Source: Prosthecomicrobium sp. N25
GTDB taxonomy: Bacteria > Pseudomonadota > Alphaproteobacteria > Rhizobiales > Ancalomicrobiaceae
NCBI RefSeq assembly: GCF_037203705.1
Contig: NZ_JBBCAT010000001.1
Coordinates: forward strand, 2,205,418-2,269,417
Reading direction: 5' to 3'
DNA: 64,000 bases
Part shown: positions 19,292 through 31,120 of the stretch, piece by piece
Position numbering within the stretch: the first letter of the stretch is position 1
How the letters are laid out: each line of letters opens with the position of its first letter
Made by a program: the position numbers and the translations under genes
Notes under the pieces: model-generated
Database searches by the model: none
Told to the model about the DNA's origin: nothing
Seen by the model: the letters and a program-made list of their open reading frames with translations, nothing else

Positions 19292-20413
19292 ATGCGCGTG
19301 CTTCTCTACACCCATTCCCTCGTCTCGGATTGGAACCACGGCAACGCCCACTTTCTGCGCGGGGTCGCCCGCGACCTGATCTCCCGCGGCCACGAGGTAG
19401 TGGCGCTGGAGCCGGAAGGCGGCTGGAGCCGGACCAACCTGGAGGCCGAGCAGGGGACCGGCATCGCCGACCGCTTCGCCGAGGTCTTTCCCGAACTCGC
19501 CTCCTTCCAGTACGACATCGACTTCAACCACGAGGCCGCCGTCGCCGAGGCCGACCTCGTGCTCGTCCACGAATGGACCGAGCCCTCCCTCGTCGCCCGC
19601 CTCGGCCGCGCCCGGCGCAACGGCGGCACGTTCACGCTCCTCTTTCACGACACCCACCATCGGGCTGTTTCGGAAGAGAAATCCATCGCCGACCTCGATC
19701 TCTCCGACTACGACGCGGTGCTCGCCTTCGGAGAGACGCTGTCGGAGCGCTACCGCAAGGCGGGTTGGGGACGCCGGGTCTTCACCTGGCACGAGGCAGC
19801 CGACACGCGCCTGTTCCGGCCGCGCGCGGCCGCCCGCGGCACCGATGTCGTGTGGATCGGCAACTGGGGCGACGGCGAGCGCTCCGCCGAGATCGACGCC
19901 TTCCTGATCGAGCCCGTGAAGCGCCTCGGCCTCTCCGCCACGGTGCGCGGCGTCCGCTATCCCCTGGATGCGCTGGAGCGGCTGGCCGCCGCCAGGATCG
20001 ATTTCGGCGGCTGGATCGCCAACGCCGACGTGCCCGCCGTCTTCGCCCGCGCCCGCTCCACCGTCCACATCCCGCGCCGCCCCTATGTGGAGGCGCTGCC
20101 CGGCATTCCGACCATCCGGGTCTTCGAGGCGCTCGCCTGCGGCGTGCCGCTCGTCTCCGCGCCCTGGGACGACGCGGAGGGCCTCTTCCGGCCCGGCACC
20201 GACTACCTCGTCGCCCGCGACACGAACGAGATGGCGAAGCATCTGAAGGCCGTCGTCTCCGACCCGGACCTCGCCCGCGCGCTGCGCATCGCCGGCCTCG
20301 ACACCATCACCCGCCGCCACACCTGCCACCATCGCGTCGCCGAACTCCTCGGCATCCTCGCCGAGGTCGGGACCGCCCGCGTCCGCGCCGCGCTGCCGGA
20401 GACCGTCGCATGA
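19292..20413 (+). CDS. CgeB-like glycosyltransferase, tandem paralogue 1
   Basis: 373-aa GT-B protein of the YkvP/CgeB type. The N-terminus pattern SLVSDWNHGNAHFLRG and the C-terminal donor motif IRVFEALACGVPLVSAPWDD are shared with the next two genes, showing a tandem family. It starts 2 bp after the previous stop and its own stop overlaps the next ATG (ATGA). Spore-coat CgeB is the namesake, but in this organism a role in glycan assembly is inferred from context only. Confidence 0.84.
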   Translation: MRVLLYTHSLVSDWNHGNAHFLRGVARDLISRGHEVVALEPEGGWSRTNLEAEQGTGIADRFAEVFPELASFQYDIDFNHEAAVAEADLVLVHEWTEPSLVARLGRARRNGGTFTLLFHDTHHRAVSEEKSIADLDLSDYDAVLAFGETLSERYRKAGWGRRVFTWHEAADTRLFRPRAAARGTDVVWIGNWGDGERSAEIDAFLIEPVKRLGLSATVRGVRYPLDALERLAAARIDFGGWIANADVPAVFARARSTVHIPRRPYVEALPGIPTIRVFEALACGVPLVSAPWDDAEGLFRPGTDYLVARDTNEMAKHLKAVVSDPDLARALRIAGLDTITRRHTCHHRVAELLGILAEVGTARVRAALPETVA

Positions 20414-21504
20414 AGATCGCCTTCTACGGATCGAGCCTGCTCTCGAGCTACTGGAACGGCGCGGCGACCTACTATCGCGGCATCATCCGGGCGCTCGCCG
20501 CGCGCGGCTACCGGGTCACCTTCTACGAGCCCGACGTCTGGGATCGGCAGAAGAACCGAGACATCGACCCCCCGGACTGGTGCGAGGTGGTCGTCTACGA
20601 AGGCACCCTGGAGGCGTTGCGCCGGGCGACCGACCGGGCCCACGACGCTGACATCGTGGTCAAGACGAGTGGCGTCGGCTTCGAGGACGACGCGCTCCTC
20701 GGCGCGGCCCTCGGCGCCGCCCGCCCGGGCGCGCTCAAGGTCTTCTGGGATGTCGACGCGCCCGCGACCCTCGCCGAGGTGCGCGCCGGGCCCGACCACC
20801 CGCTCCGCTTCGCCCTCGAGGAGATCCACGTCGTCCTGACCTACGGCGGCGGCCCGCCCGTCGTCGAGGGCTACCGCAAGCTCGGCGCGCGCGAGTGCAT
20901 TCCCATCTACAACGCGCTCGACCCGCAGACCCACCACCCGGTGCCCCCCGAGCCGCGCTTCGCCGCAGACCTCACCTTCCTGGGCAACCGCCTCCCCGAC
21001 CGGGAGGCGCGCGTCGAACAGTTCTTCCTCGACCCCGCCGCCCGGCTGCCCGGCCAGAAGTTCCTCCTGGGCGGCTCCGGCTGGGGCGACCGGCCGCTGC
21101 CGCCCAATGTCGGCTACATCGGCCACGTGCCGACGCGCGACCACAACGCCCTCAACGTGAGCGCCAAGGCGGTCCTCAACATCAACCGCGAGTCCATGGC
21201 CGAGATCGGCTTCTCGCCGCCGACCCGGGTCTTCGAGGCGGCCGGCGCCGGCGCCTGCCTGATCACCGACGCCTGGCCCGGCCTCGGCCTCTTCCTCGAC
21301 CCCGGCGAGGAGGTCATTCCCGTCCGCGACGGCCAGGACCTCGCCGAACTCCTGCCCGGCCTCACCCCGGAGCGCGCCCGCGAGATCGGCCGCAAGGCCC
21401 TCCACCGCGTCCTCGCCGAGCACACCTACGACCGCCGCGCCGAGGAGGTCGACAGGATCTTCCGCCGCCTGATCGACACCCGCGCCGCCGAGGTCGCCGC
21501 ATGA
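20410..21504 (+). CDS. CgeB-like glycosyltransferase, tandem paralogue 2
   Basis: 364-aa GT-B protein. It opens FYGSSLLSSYWNGAATYYRG, followed by FYEPDVWDRQKNRDI, both matched by the flanking paralogues. The donor-domain motif is PTRVFEAAGAGACLITDAW. ATGA overlaps at both ends couple it to its neighbours. About 30 residues of the middle (DADIVVKTSGVGFEDDALL) are also typical of the family. The exact linkage made is unknown. Confidence 0.84.
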   Translation: MKIAFYGSSLLSSYWNGAATYYRGIIRALAARGYRVTFYEPDVWDRQKNRDIDPPDWCEVVVYEGTLEALRRATDRAHDADIVVKTSGVGFEDDALLGAALGAARPGALKVFWDVDAPATLAEVRAGPDHPLRFALEEIHVVLTYGGGPPVVEGYRKLGARECIPIYNALDPQTHHPVPPEPRFAADLTFLGNRLPDREARVEQFFLDPAARLPGQKFLLGGSGWGDRPLPPNVGYIGHVPTRDHNALNVSAKAVLNINRESMAEIGFSPPTRVFEAAGAGACLITDAWPGLGLFLDPGEEVIPVRDGQDLAELLPGLTPERAREIGRKALHRVLAEHTYDRRAEEVDRIFRRLIDTRAAEVAA

Positions 21505-22607
21505 CCGCCGCCCCGTACGACCTCGTCGTCCTCGGCCTGTCGCTGTCCTCCTCCTGGGGCAACGGCCACGCGACCACGTTCCGCGCTCTCCTCGCGGGGC
21601 TGGAGCGGCTCGGCAAGCGCATCCTCTTCCTGGAGCGCGACGTGCCCTGGTACGCGGAGAACCGCGACCTGCCGGACCCGCCCTTCTGCCGGCTGGCCTT
21701 CTACGCGAGCCTCGAGGATCTCGACCGGTACCGCCCCGAGATCGCCGCGGCCGAGATGGTCCTGATCGGCTCCTACGTGCCCGATGGCATCGCGGTGATC
21801 GACAAGGTGCTGGCGGCCGCCACCGGCCGGGTCGCCTTCTACGACATCGACACCCCGGTCACGCTGGCCGCGCTGGACGAGGAGGGCGCGCCCTTTCTCG
21901 ACCGTCGCCAGATTCCCGCCTTCGATCTCTACTTCTCCTTCACGGGCGGCCCGACGCTCGACCGGCTGGAGCGCGCCTACGGCGCCCGCCGGGCCGTCGC
22001 GCTCTACTGCTCGGTCGAGGAGGCCCGCTACCGGCCGACCGGGGAGCCCTACGACTGGGACCTCGGCTACCTCGGCACCTACAGTCCCGACCGCCAGCCC
22101 ACCCTCGAGGCGCTGCTGATCGAGCCCGCCCGGCGCCTGCCGGATCGTCGCTTCGTGGTCGCCGGCCCGCAGTATCCCGACCACATCGACTGGCCCGCCA
22201 ATGTCGAGCGCATCGAGCACCTCGCCCCCGCCGACCACGCCAGCTTCTACAGCCGCCAGCGCTTCACCCTGAACGTCACGCGCGCCGACATGATCCGGGC
22301 CGGCTGGTCGCCCAGCGTCCGCCTCTTCGAGGCCGCGGCCTGCGCCGTGCCCATCATTTCAGACCGCTGGGCGGGGCTCGGCGACGTCCTGCCGGAGGGC
22401 CGGGCCATCCTGCCGGTCGACGACGGCGACGCGGTCGTCGAGCACCTGACCCGCATGGCGGAGGACCAGCGCCGCCGGGTCGGTGCCCGCGGCAGGGCGG
22501 CCGTGCTGGCTTCCCACACGGGCCTCGCCCGGGCCGTCGAGTTCATCCGGGCCCTGGCTTCCCTGGACCGGGAGACGCGCCGGCAAAGCTCGGCCGATGC
22601 CGCATGA
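21501..22607 (+). CDS. CgeB-like glycosyltransferase, tandem paralogue 3
   Basis: 368-aa GT-B protein, the third of the run. SLSSSWGNGHATTFR and FLERDVPWYAENRDL at the N-terminus align with paralogue 2, and VRLFEAAACAVPIISDRWAG is the donor motif. It overlaps paralogue 2 by 4 bp and ends 43 bp before the decarboxylase start. Three related enzymes in a row suggest successive additions of similar sugars, which is an inference. Confidence 0.84.
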   Translation: MTAAPYDLVVLGLSLSSSWGNGHATTFRALLAGLERLGKRILFLERDVPWYAENRDLPDPPFCRLAFYASLEDLDRYRPEIAAAEMVLIGSYVPDGIAVIDKVLAAATGRVAFYDIDTPVTLAALDEEGAPFLDRRQIPAFDLYFSFTGGPTLDRLERAYGARRAVALYCSVEEARYRPTGEPYDWDLGYLGTYSPDRQPTLEALLIEPARRLPDRRFVVAGPQYPDHIDWPANVERIEHLAPADHASFYSRQRFTLNVTRADMIRAGWSPSVRLFEAAACAVPIISDRWAGLGDVLPEGRAILPVDDGDAVVEHLTRMAEDQRRRVGARGRAAVLASHTGLARAVEFIRALASLDRETRRQSSADAA

Positions 22608-22650
22608 CCCCGAACCGGCCCCGCGTCCCCCAGCCGACAGGAAGGCCTTC

Positions 22651-23679
<1,029 letters not shown>

Positions 23680-23710
23680 GGGCAAGCGCTGCGGCCGGGG
23701 GAACGCGCTG

Positions 23711-23760
23711 GCCCCCGGCGCTCCGCTTCGCTCCGGCCGGGGATGCGGCGGAGGGGGCGG
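23711..23760 (+). repeat. Dispersed intergenic repeat, copy A
   Basis: The core GCTCCGGCCGGGGATGCGG recurs at 27704-27735, 40288-40357 and 40469-40539, always in the same orientation and always between genes. This copy lies 31 bp after the UDP-xylose synthase-like gene and is the most diverged, with GCTTCG for GCTCCG. Confidence 0.8.
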
Positions 23761-23827
23761 TCGAGGGAGCAAGCGATCCGGACCTGCCGCCTGGCGATGC
23801 CGATGGCGGCTCCGACCGCCCCACGGG

Positions 23828-23983
23828 TGTCATCCCGGCCATCGCGCCGGGACCCATTGGCCTCGCCACCCGTCACGGCGCTGCGGAAAGACTCCCGACC
23901 GCGCGCCTTGGCCCGGCATCTCACCATCGAGCCCTGGCGTCGCGGCCCGGCCAAGGGGCCCCGGCGCGATGGCCGGGCTGACA
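23828..23983. repeat. 156-bp inverted-repeat element (REP doublet / MITE-like)
   Basis: Arms of 35 bp (23828-23862 and 23949-23983) are inverted copies matching at 32 of 35 positions, with outer ends TGTCA and TGACA. Each arm holds its own hairpin, CCCGGC and GCCGGG around 6 nt. It fills much of the 391-bp gap between the glycan operon and the convergent glyS gene; no coding sequence is seen in that gap. It resembles paired REP sequences. Confidence 0.75.
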
Positions 23984-24070
23984 TTCGCGGGACGTCTTTC
24001 CCGGAAGGGCCGGCCGTCGTCGTGACGCACTCGCACCACGGCCGACGGTCGTCGGCCCCGACAGCGCCCG

Positions 24071-26353
24071 TCACCCCCCGATGCGCGAGAAGTCCGCCAC
24101 CGCGTGGCAGGCGGTGCGGATGTCGTTGAGCAGGCGCAGGCGGTTTTCGCGGAGCGCCGGATCGGGGGCGTTGACCAGGATCGTGTCGAAGAAGGCGTCG
24201 ACGGGCCGGCGCAGGCGGGCGAGGGCCTGCATGGCGCGGCCGAAGTCCTCCGCCTCCACGGCGGCGCGCGCGGCCGGGACGGCCTCGGCGACGGCGGCCG
24301 CCAGGGTCTTCTCTTCGGCCTCGGCGAGGCGCGCCGGGTCGTGGCTGCCCTCGATCGGGGCGCCGGCCTTCTTCTCCTCGGCCCGCAGGATGTTGACCGC
24401 GCGCCGGTAGCCGGCAAGCAGGTTCTGCCCGTCCTCGCTGGCCAGAAACGCGCCCAGTGCCTCGACCCGCTTGACGATCAGCACGATGTCGTCCTGTCCG
24501 CCGAGCGCGAAGACCGCGTCGACCAGGTCGTGCCGCGCCCCCTGCTCGCGCAGTTGCACCTTCAGCCGGTCGGCGAAGAAGGCGAGGAGGTCCAGGCTCT
24601 TCGTCCAGGCGTCCCGCACCGTCGCCTGCGCGTAGGCCTCGACCTCGTCCGGGCTGGCGACCGGGGCGAGGAGCCGCTCGCGCAGCGCCACCATGACGGG
24701 TTCCGGCACCCCTGCCGAGGCGAGCTCGTCGGCGATGTCCATCTGCCGGTCCACCGCCACCAGCCGCTTGTCGAGCATGATCTGCCCGAAGGGCGCGGGC
24801 ATCGCAGCCAGTAGCGGCAGCCGCACCCCGTTCGCCAGCACGATCCGGATCACGCCCAGCGCCGCGCGGCGGAGCTGGTACGGGTCCTTCGAACCCGTCG
24901 GCTTCTCGTCGATGGCCCAGAAGCCGATCAGCGTGTCCAGCTTGTCGGCGAGCGCCACTGCGACCGCGACCGGATCGGTCGGCACGCGGTCGGATGGTCC
25001 CTGCGGCTTGTAGTGGTCCTCGATCGCGGTGGCGACCGACGGGTCCTCGCCCTGCAGGAGCGCGTAGGTGCGCCCCATCAGGCCCTGCACCTCGGGGAAT
25101 TCGCCCACCACTTCGGTGAGGAGATCCGCCTTGGCGAGCTCCGCCGCGCGCACCGCCTTCTCGGGATCGGCCCCGACCGCCGGGGCGAGCTCGCGCGCGA
25201 GCCGCATGATCCGCTCGATCCGCTCCCATTGCGTGCCGAGCTTCTCGTGGAAGACGATCTCCAGGTCCTTGAGCTTGGCGAGGCGCTGGTCGAGGAACTT
25301 GCCGGGCGGCGCGCGGTCGGCGTAGCCGGGCAGGTCCCGCTGGTCGGTGTCCCAGAAATGGCGGGCATCGGACAGGCGCGCCCGCACGACCCGGCCGTTG
25401 CCGGCCACGATCTCCGCCCCGCCGTCCGTGGCGATGATGTTGGAGACCAGCAGGAAGCGGTTGGAGAGCGTCTGGTCGACGTGGTGCGAGCGCAGCACGA
25501 AGCATTTCTGGTTGGCCCGGATGGTCGCCCGGATCACCTCGCCCGGCACCTCCAGGAAGCGCTCCTCGAAGGACCCCATCAGCACCACCGGCCATTCGAC
25601 GAGGCCGGCGACCTCCTCGAGCAGGCCGTCGTCCTCCACCAGTTCCAGGCCATGGGCCAGCGCCAGGTCCTTGGCGTCGTGCAGGATGATGTCCTTGCGC
25701 CGGTCCGCGTCCAGGATCACGTAGGCCGCCTGCAGCTTCGCCGCGTAGTCGTCGAAGCGCTTCACCGTGAGGGCGCCCGGGGCCATGAAGCGATGGCCGT
25801 AGGTGACGTTGCCGGCGTGGATGCCGTCGATCTCGAAGGGAACGATGTCGGGCTCCTCGGTCTCCGGACCGAAAGTGCAGACGATCGAATGCAGCGGCCG
25901 GACCCAGCGCAGCGTGCCGGAGCCCCAGCGCTGCGACTTCGGCCAGGGGAAGCCGCGCACCACGGACGGCACCAGCTCGGCGATCACCTCGATGGCGGCG
26001 CGCCCGGGCCTCGTCAGGTGCGCGACATAGAACTCGCCCTTCTTCGGGTCGGAGACGACGGTCGCCTCGGCCAGCGAGGCGAGCCCGGCCGACTTCAGGA
26101 AGCCCTGCACGGCGGCCTCCGGCGCGCCGACGCGCGGGCCCTTCTTCTCCTCCTTGAGGTCCGGCGAGCGGGCGGGCACCCCGGTGACATGGAGCGTCAA
26201 CCGCCGCGGGGTCGCATAGGCCTTGGCGCCTTCGTAGTAGAGGCCGGCCTCCACGAGCCCGTCGGTCACCATTTTCCTCAGGTCCTCGGACGCCTTGCGC
26301 TGCATCCGGGCCGGGATTTCTTCGGAGAAGAGTTCGAGCAGGAGATCGGGCAT
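24071..26353 (-). CDS. glyS: Glycine-tRNA ligase beta subunit
   Basis: Beta chain of the alpha2beta2 bacterial glycyl-tRNA synthetase. The 760-aa product starts [16 protein letters not shown], the standard family opening, contains [19 protein letters not shown], and ends in the anticodon-binding helical domain ([20 protein letters not shown]). It is the long alphaproteobacterial form. The alpha-subunit gene glyQ, often nearby upstream, is not in the window: the next gene upstream is the divergent ccrM. Confidence 0.96.
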   Translation of the reverse strand: MPDLLLELFSEEIPARMQRKASEDLRKMVTDGLVEAGLYYEGAKAYATPRRLTLHVTGVPARSPDLKEEKKGPRVGAPEAAVQGFLKSAGLASLAEATVVSDPKKGEFYVAHLTRPGRAAIEVIAELVPSVVRGFPWPKSQRWGSGTLRWVRPLHSIVCTFGPETEEPDIVPFEIDGIHAGNVTYGHRFMAPGALTVKRFDDYAAKLQAAYVILDADRRKDIILHDAKDLALAHGLELVEDDGLLEEVAGLVEWPVVLMGSFEERFLEVPGEVIRATIRANQKCFVLRSHHVDQTLSNRFLLVSNIIATDGGAEIVAGNGRVVRARLSDARHFWDTDQRDLPGYADRAPPGKFLDQRLAKLKDLEIVFHEKLGTQWERIERIMRLARELAPAVGADPEKAVRAAELAKADLLTEVVGEFPEVQGLMGRTYALLQGEDPSVATAIEDHYKPQGPSDRVPTDPVAVAVALADKLDTLIGFWAIDEKPTGSKDPYQLRRAALGVIRIVLANGVRLPLLAAMPAPFGQIMLDKRLVAVDRQMDIADELASAGVPEPVMVALRERLLAPVASPDEVEAYAQATVRDAWTKSLDLLAFFADRLKVQLREQGARHDLVDAVFALGGQDDIVLIVKRVEALGAFLASEDGQNLLAGYRRAVNILRAEEKKAGAPIEGSHDPARLAEAEEKTLAAAVAEAVPAARAAVEAEDFGRAMQALARLRRPVDAFFDTILVNAPDPALRENRLRLLNDIRTACHAVADFSRIGG

Positions 26354-26501
26354 CGCGTCGCGCTTCCGGAGGGCCGAGGAGGTGGCGAGGGCTTAACAAG
26401 CCCCGGCGCCTTTGTCAGCCCCGCCGGCCGGCAATTCGCCCGGACGGGCGGGCGGGAACCGGTCGGCTTAACCGCCCCTTCACCTTCCTCGGTAACCATG
26501 A

Positions 26502-27692
<1,191 letters not shown>

Positions 27693-27703
27693 GCCCTGCG
27701 GAA

Positions 27704-27735
27704 CCCTCCGCTCCGCTCCGGCCGGGGATGCGGCT
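27704..27735 (+). repeat. Dispersed intergenic repeat, copy B (short)
   Basis: The core of the repeat, with the tandem TCCGC-TCCGC-TCCGG and GGGGATGCGG, lies 12 bp after the ccrM stop. Only about 32 bp are kept; the flanking GGGGCGGTGCCCC part found in copies C and D is missing. Confidence 0.75.
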
Positions 27736-27789
27736 CGGCGTTCCTTCGCCCGGATCTCTGCCCTGCCGGTCCAGTGAGCGCGGCCGTCC

Positions 27790-28479
27790 TCAGACCAGGA
27801 CCGCCTCGGCGGGCGGCGTCACGCCGGCGAGGAGGCTCTTCACCGGGTCGAAGCTGCGGCGGTGGTGGGCCGAGGGGCCGAGGGTGAGAATGGCGGCCCG
27901 GTGCGCCTCCGTGCCGTAGCCCTTGTGCTCCTCGAAGCCGTAACCGGGGCAACTGGCGGCGAGGCGGATCATCAGCCGGTCGCGGGTGACCTTGGCGACG
28001 ATCGAGGCCGCCGCGATGGAGAGCGAGGTGGCGTCGCCCTTGACCACGGCCTCCCCGGGGCAGGGCAGGCCGGGCGGCACGTCGAGACCGTCGACGAGGG
28101 CGTGCGCCGGGCATTCGGGCAGCCCGCGGACGGCCCGGGCCATCGCCCAGAGGGTCGCGCCGCGGATGTTCAGGGCGTCGATGCGCTCCACCGACGCGAA
28201 GGCGAGCGCGGTGTGGTGATGCGCGCAGATCTCGGCGAAGAGGCGCTCCCGCTCGGCCGGGGTCAGCTTCTTGGAGTCGTCCAGGCCCTCCGGGACGCGG
28301 CGCGGGTCGAGCACCACCGCAGCGACCACGACCGGGCCGGCGAGCGGCCCGCGGCCCGCCTCGTCGACGCCGCAGACCGGCACCTTCGCCTTCAGCCGCC
28401 GCAGCACGCGCCTTTCGATCGACAGGTCGGGACCGGTCGGCAGGTCGAAGAGGGCGGGCGATTCGGGGCGGCGGGCCAT
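27790..28479 (-). CDS. rnhB: Ribonuclease HII
   Basis: Removes RNA from RNA-DNA hybrids and initiates removal of misincorporated ribonucleotides. The 229-aa product has the catalytic motif [15 protein letters not shown] (Asp and Glu, about residue 40), the third Asp in HALVDGLD, and [20 protein letters not shown] at 28479 follows AGGA; the long open frame upstream is not conserved. It converges with ccrM across repeat B. Confidence 0.96.
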   Translation of the reverse strand: MARRPESPALFDLPTGPDLSIERRVLRRLKAKVPVCGVDEAGRGPLAGPVVVAAVVLDPRRVPEGLDDSKKLTPAERERLFAEICAHHHTALAFASVERIDALNIRGATLWAMARAVRGLPECPAHALVDGLDVPPGLPCPGEAVVKGDATSLSIAAASIVAKVTRDRLMIRLAASCPGYGFEEHKGYGTEAHRAAILTLGPSAHHRRSFDPVKSLLAGVTPPAEAVLV

Positions 28480-28555
28480 GGCGTCGATCCTGCCGCCCGC
28501 CGGCCCCCGCCGCAATCGGTCGCGAAGGCGTCGTCCCCGCTGTCCCCGGAGCGTC

Positions 28556-28984
28556 TCAGTCCGGCAGACGGACCATGCCGCTCTCGTCGAAGCGCCAGTG
28601 CGGATTGTGGGCGACCTCCCAGAGATGCCCGTCGGGATCGGCGAAATAGGCCGTGAAGCCGCCCCAGAAGGCCTTCTCGGGCGCGCGCACGAGCCGCGCC
28701 CCGGCCGCAACGGCCGTCTCCACAAGGGCGATCACCGCCTCGGGAGACTCCACGTTGTTGGCGAGCGTCACGCCCGAGAAGCCGGGCCGGCTGTCCGCCA
28801 CCTGCGCGTCGGCCGCCAGGTCCGCGCGGCCGAAGACCGACAGGACCATCGGCCCGACCTGGAAGAAGGCGACGGACCCCGGGACGCTCTGCGTCGAGCG
28901 GAGGAGGCCGAGACGTTCGTAGAAGGCCGCACTCGCCTCGACGTCGGCAACGCCCAGGGTGACGAGGTGAAGGGCGAGGGCCAT
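28556..28984 (-). CDS. VOC-family (glyoxalase/bleomycin-resistance) protein
   Basis: 142-aa single-domain vicinal-oxygen-chelate protein. It has the beta-alpha-beta-beta-beta modules beginning [23 protein letters not shown] and ending [19 protein letters not shown]. The Glu of LWEVAHNP is a likely metal ligand. GGAGAG precedes the ATG. It lies between rnhB and the radical SAM gene on the same strand, 40 bp after the latter. The substrate is unknown. Confidence 0.85.
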   Translation of the reverse strand: MALALHLVTLGVADVEASAAFYERLGLLRSTQSVPGSVAFFQVGPMVLSVFGRADLAADAQVADSRPGFSGVTLANNVESPEAVIALVETAVAAGARLVRAPEKAFWGGFTAYFADPDGHLWEVAHNPHWRFDESGMVRLPD

Positions 28985-29024
28985 GGTCTCTCTCCGTGTT
29001 TCGCCATGCGGTGCGCACCGTCCG

Positions 29025-30317
29025 TCAGAACAGGCTGAGCTGCACCCCGTTCGGCCGCGGCGGCTCGAACAGGTCGGCGCGCAGCCGGGCCCGGGCGGTC
29101 TTCTCGATGCCGAGGCGCTTCAGCGCGAGCTCGAAGCGCCGGCCGATGGTCCAGGCGTAGGGGCCTGTGCCGCGCATGCGCGTGCCCCAGTTGGCGTCGT
29201 AGTCCTTGCCGTCCCGCATCGAGCGGATCAGCGACAGCACGTGCCGGTAGCTGTCCGGCCGGTGCGTGAGCAGCCACTGCTTGAAGAGCTCCGAGACCTC
29301 GAGCGGCAGACGCAGAAGGACATAGCCGGCTTCCCGCGCCCCCGCCTGGTGGGACGCCTCGAGGATCCGCTCGATCTCGTGGTCGTTCAGCCCCGGGATC
29401 ACCGGCGCCACCATGACGGCCGTCGGCACGCCCGCCTCGGCGAGCTCCCGGATCGCCGCCAGCCGCCGGTGCGGCGCCGCCGCCCGCGGCTCGAGCGACC
29501 GGGCGAGCCCCCCGTCGAGGGTCGTCACCGACAGGGCGACCTTGGCGAGTCCCTTGCGCCCCATCCGCCCCAGGATGTCCTTGTCGCGCGTGACGAGGTG
29601 CGACTTGGTGACGATCGCGACCGGGTGGTTCGTCCGTTCCAGCACCTCCAGCACGGCCCGCATCACCCCATGGGTGCGCTCGATCGGCTGGTAGGGGTCG
29701 GTGTTGGTGCCGATCGCCAGCGTCCGGCACTGGTAGGCCGGGTCGGCCAGCTCGCGCTCCAGGAGTTCGGCGGCATTGGGCTTGACGAAGAGCCGCGTCT
29801 CGAAATCGAGCCCGGGCGACAAACCCATGTAGGCGTGCGACGGCCGCGCGAAGCAGTAGACGCAGCCGTGCTCGCAGCCGCGATAGGGGTTGATCGACCG
29901 GTCGAAGGAGATGTCGGGTGACTGGTTGCGGGTGATGATCTTCTTCGGCTTCTCGACCTGCACCTCCGTCCGCAGCGGCGGCAGGTCCTCGAGGCTCGAC
30001 CAGCCGTCGTCGACCAGGACCCTCGTCTCCGGCTCGTAGCGGCCCGAGGCGTTGCTGACCGCGCCCCGGCCCCGCCGGAGCTCGGCTGGAATCGCCACGG
30101 CACCCGCCCCGTATCCGTCGGCGGATCCCCCGTCGGGCAGGCCCTCGGGTCCCGGGGGCGCTTGCCCGGCTGCGGCAGTCCGTCGCAGAGCGGCCATACT
30201 GTCGCTGCCCGGCCCCTCCACGGCACGCGGCCCCGGACGGGGCTTCGGCGCGGCCCGTACCGGTGACCTTACGGTATCGTCGGAGCTTGCGAGGGTTCGG
30301 TTCTTCGCTCTGGTCAT
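29025..30317 (-). CDS. SplB-like radical SAM protein (PA0069/Rv2578c family)
   Basis: 430-aa radical SAM protein. The cluster motif CEHGCVYC lies near residue 150 within SINPYRGCEHGCVYCFARP, a signature of the PA0069/Rv2578c group related to spore photoproduct lyase. It has a low-complexity N-terminal extension of about 85 residues and an intact barrel (AIGTNTDPYQPIE, VTKSHLVTRD). These proteins are widespread and conserved, but their reaction is not established. The ATG at 30317 has no clear ribosome binding site. Confidence 0.88.
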   Translation of the reverse strand: MTRAKNRTLASSDDTVRSPVRAAPKPRPGPRAVEGPGSDSMAALRRTAAAGQAPPGPEGLPDGGSADGYGAGAVAIPAELRRGRGAVSNASGRYEPETRVLVDDGWSSLEDLPPLRTEVQVEKPKKIITRNQSPDISFDRSINPYRGCEHGCVYCFARPSHAYMGLSPGLDFETRLFVKPNAAELLERELADPAYQCRTLAIGTNTDPYQPIERTHGVMRAVLEVLERTNHPVAIVTKSHLVTRDKDILGRMGRKGLAKVALSVTTLDGGLARSLEPRAAAPHRRLAAIRELAEAGVPTAVMVAPVIPGLNDHEIERILEASHQAGAREAGYVLLRLPLEVSELFKQWLLTHRPDSYRHVLSLIRSMRDGKDYDANWGTRMRGTGPYAWTIGRRFELALKRLGIEKTARARLRADLFEPPRPNGVQLSLF

Positions 30318-30429
30318 GCGGGGACTCTAGCGCAGGGCGCGAACAAAGCAAGAACTTCCCTCGATCTAGGGCAAGGCCGGGGCGATTTGGCGACTCCCGC
30401 GGGCGTCGAATCCCTGCTATGGAGCCGAA

Positions 30430-31101
30430 ATGCTGTCCGTCGTCATCCCCACCCTGGATGCCGAGGAGGGTCTGATCAGGACTCTGGCCTCACTCGTGCC
30501 GGCCGCCGCCGAAGGCGTGATCCGAGAAGTGGTGGTCGTGGACGGCGGGTCGCAGGATGGCACCGAGAAGGTGGCCGAAGCGGCTGGTTGTCAACTCCTG
30601 CATGTGTCCGGCTGCTGGGGCGAGAAGGTCGCGACCGGCATCGCCGCCGCCCGGCGTTCCCCTTGGCTGATGGTCCTGCAACCGAACATCCTGCTCGAGG
30701 GCGAGTGGTTCCGCGAGGTCGCCGCCTTCGCCGACCGCGCCGAGCGGACAGGCGGGGCGGACCGGCGCGCGGCGACCTTCCGCATCGCCTTCGACGCCTT
30801 CGGCTGGCAGGCCCGCCTGGCGGAGAGCACGATCGGGGTGGCGAGTTCGGTGTTCGGCCTGCCGCTCCCGCAGCAGGGTCTGGTGGTCTCGCGCCGGCTG
30901 TGGGACCGGGCCCGCCGCGACGGGCCGCTGCGCGACCATCGTCATCTCGTCTCCCGCATCGGCCGCCGCTCGATCCACGTCCTGCGCGCCCGCGCCATCG
31001 CGATCTCGACCGTCACTGACGGCCAGAGCCTGCCGCCGGGCGGCGCCATCGCACGCCATGCCCTGGCGGCCCTGGGCCTGCCGCTGCGGGTCACAGGCTG
31101 A
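30430..31101 (+). CDS. GT-A fold glycosyltransferase-like protein lacking the DxD motif
   Basis: 223-aa protein related to TIGR04283-type family 2 glycosyltransferases. It opens SVVIPTLDAEEGLIRTLASL and has VVVVDGGSQDGT, the nucleotide-binding part of GT-A enzymes. Where family members have an acidic metal site (LHADT-like), this one reads LQPNILLEG, so the metal-binding aspartates are gone and catalysis is doubtful. It is divergent from the radical SAM gene and converges with the following membrane-protein gene. Confidence 0.75.
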   Translation: MLSVVIPTLDAEEGLIRTLASLVPAAAEGVIREVVVVDGGSQDGTEKVAEAAGCQLLHVSGCWGEKVATGIAAARRSPWLMVLQPNILLEGEWFREVAAFADRAERTGGADRRAATFRIAFDAFGWQARLAESTIGVASSVFGLPLPQQGLVVSRRLWDRARRDGPLRDHRHLVSRIGRRSIHVLRARAIAISTVTDGQSLPPGGAIARHALAALGLPLRVTG

Positions 31102-31120
31102 ACGGCCGGCCCGCGCCCTC

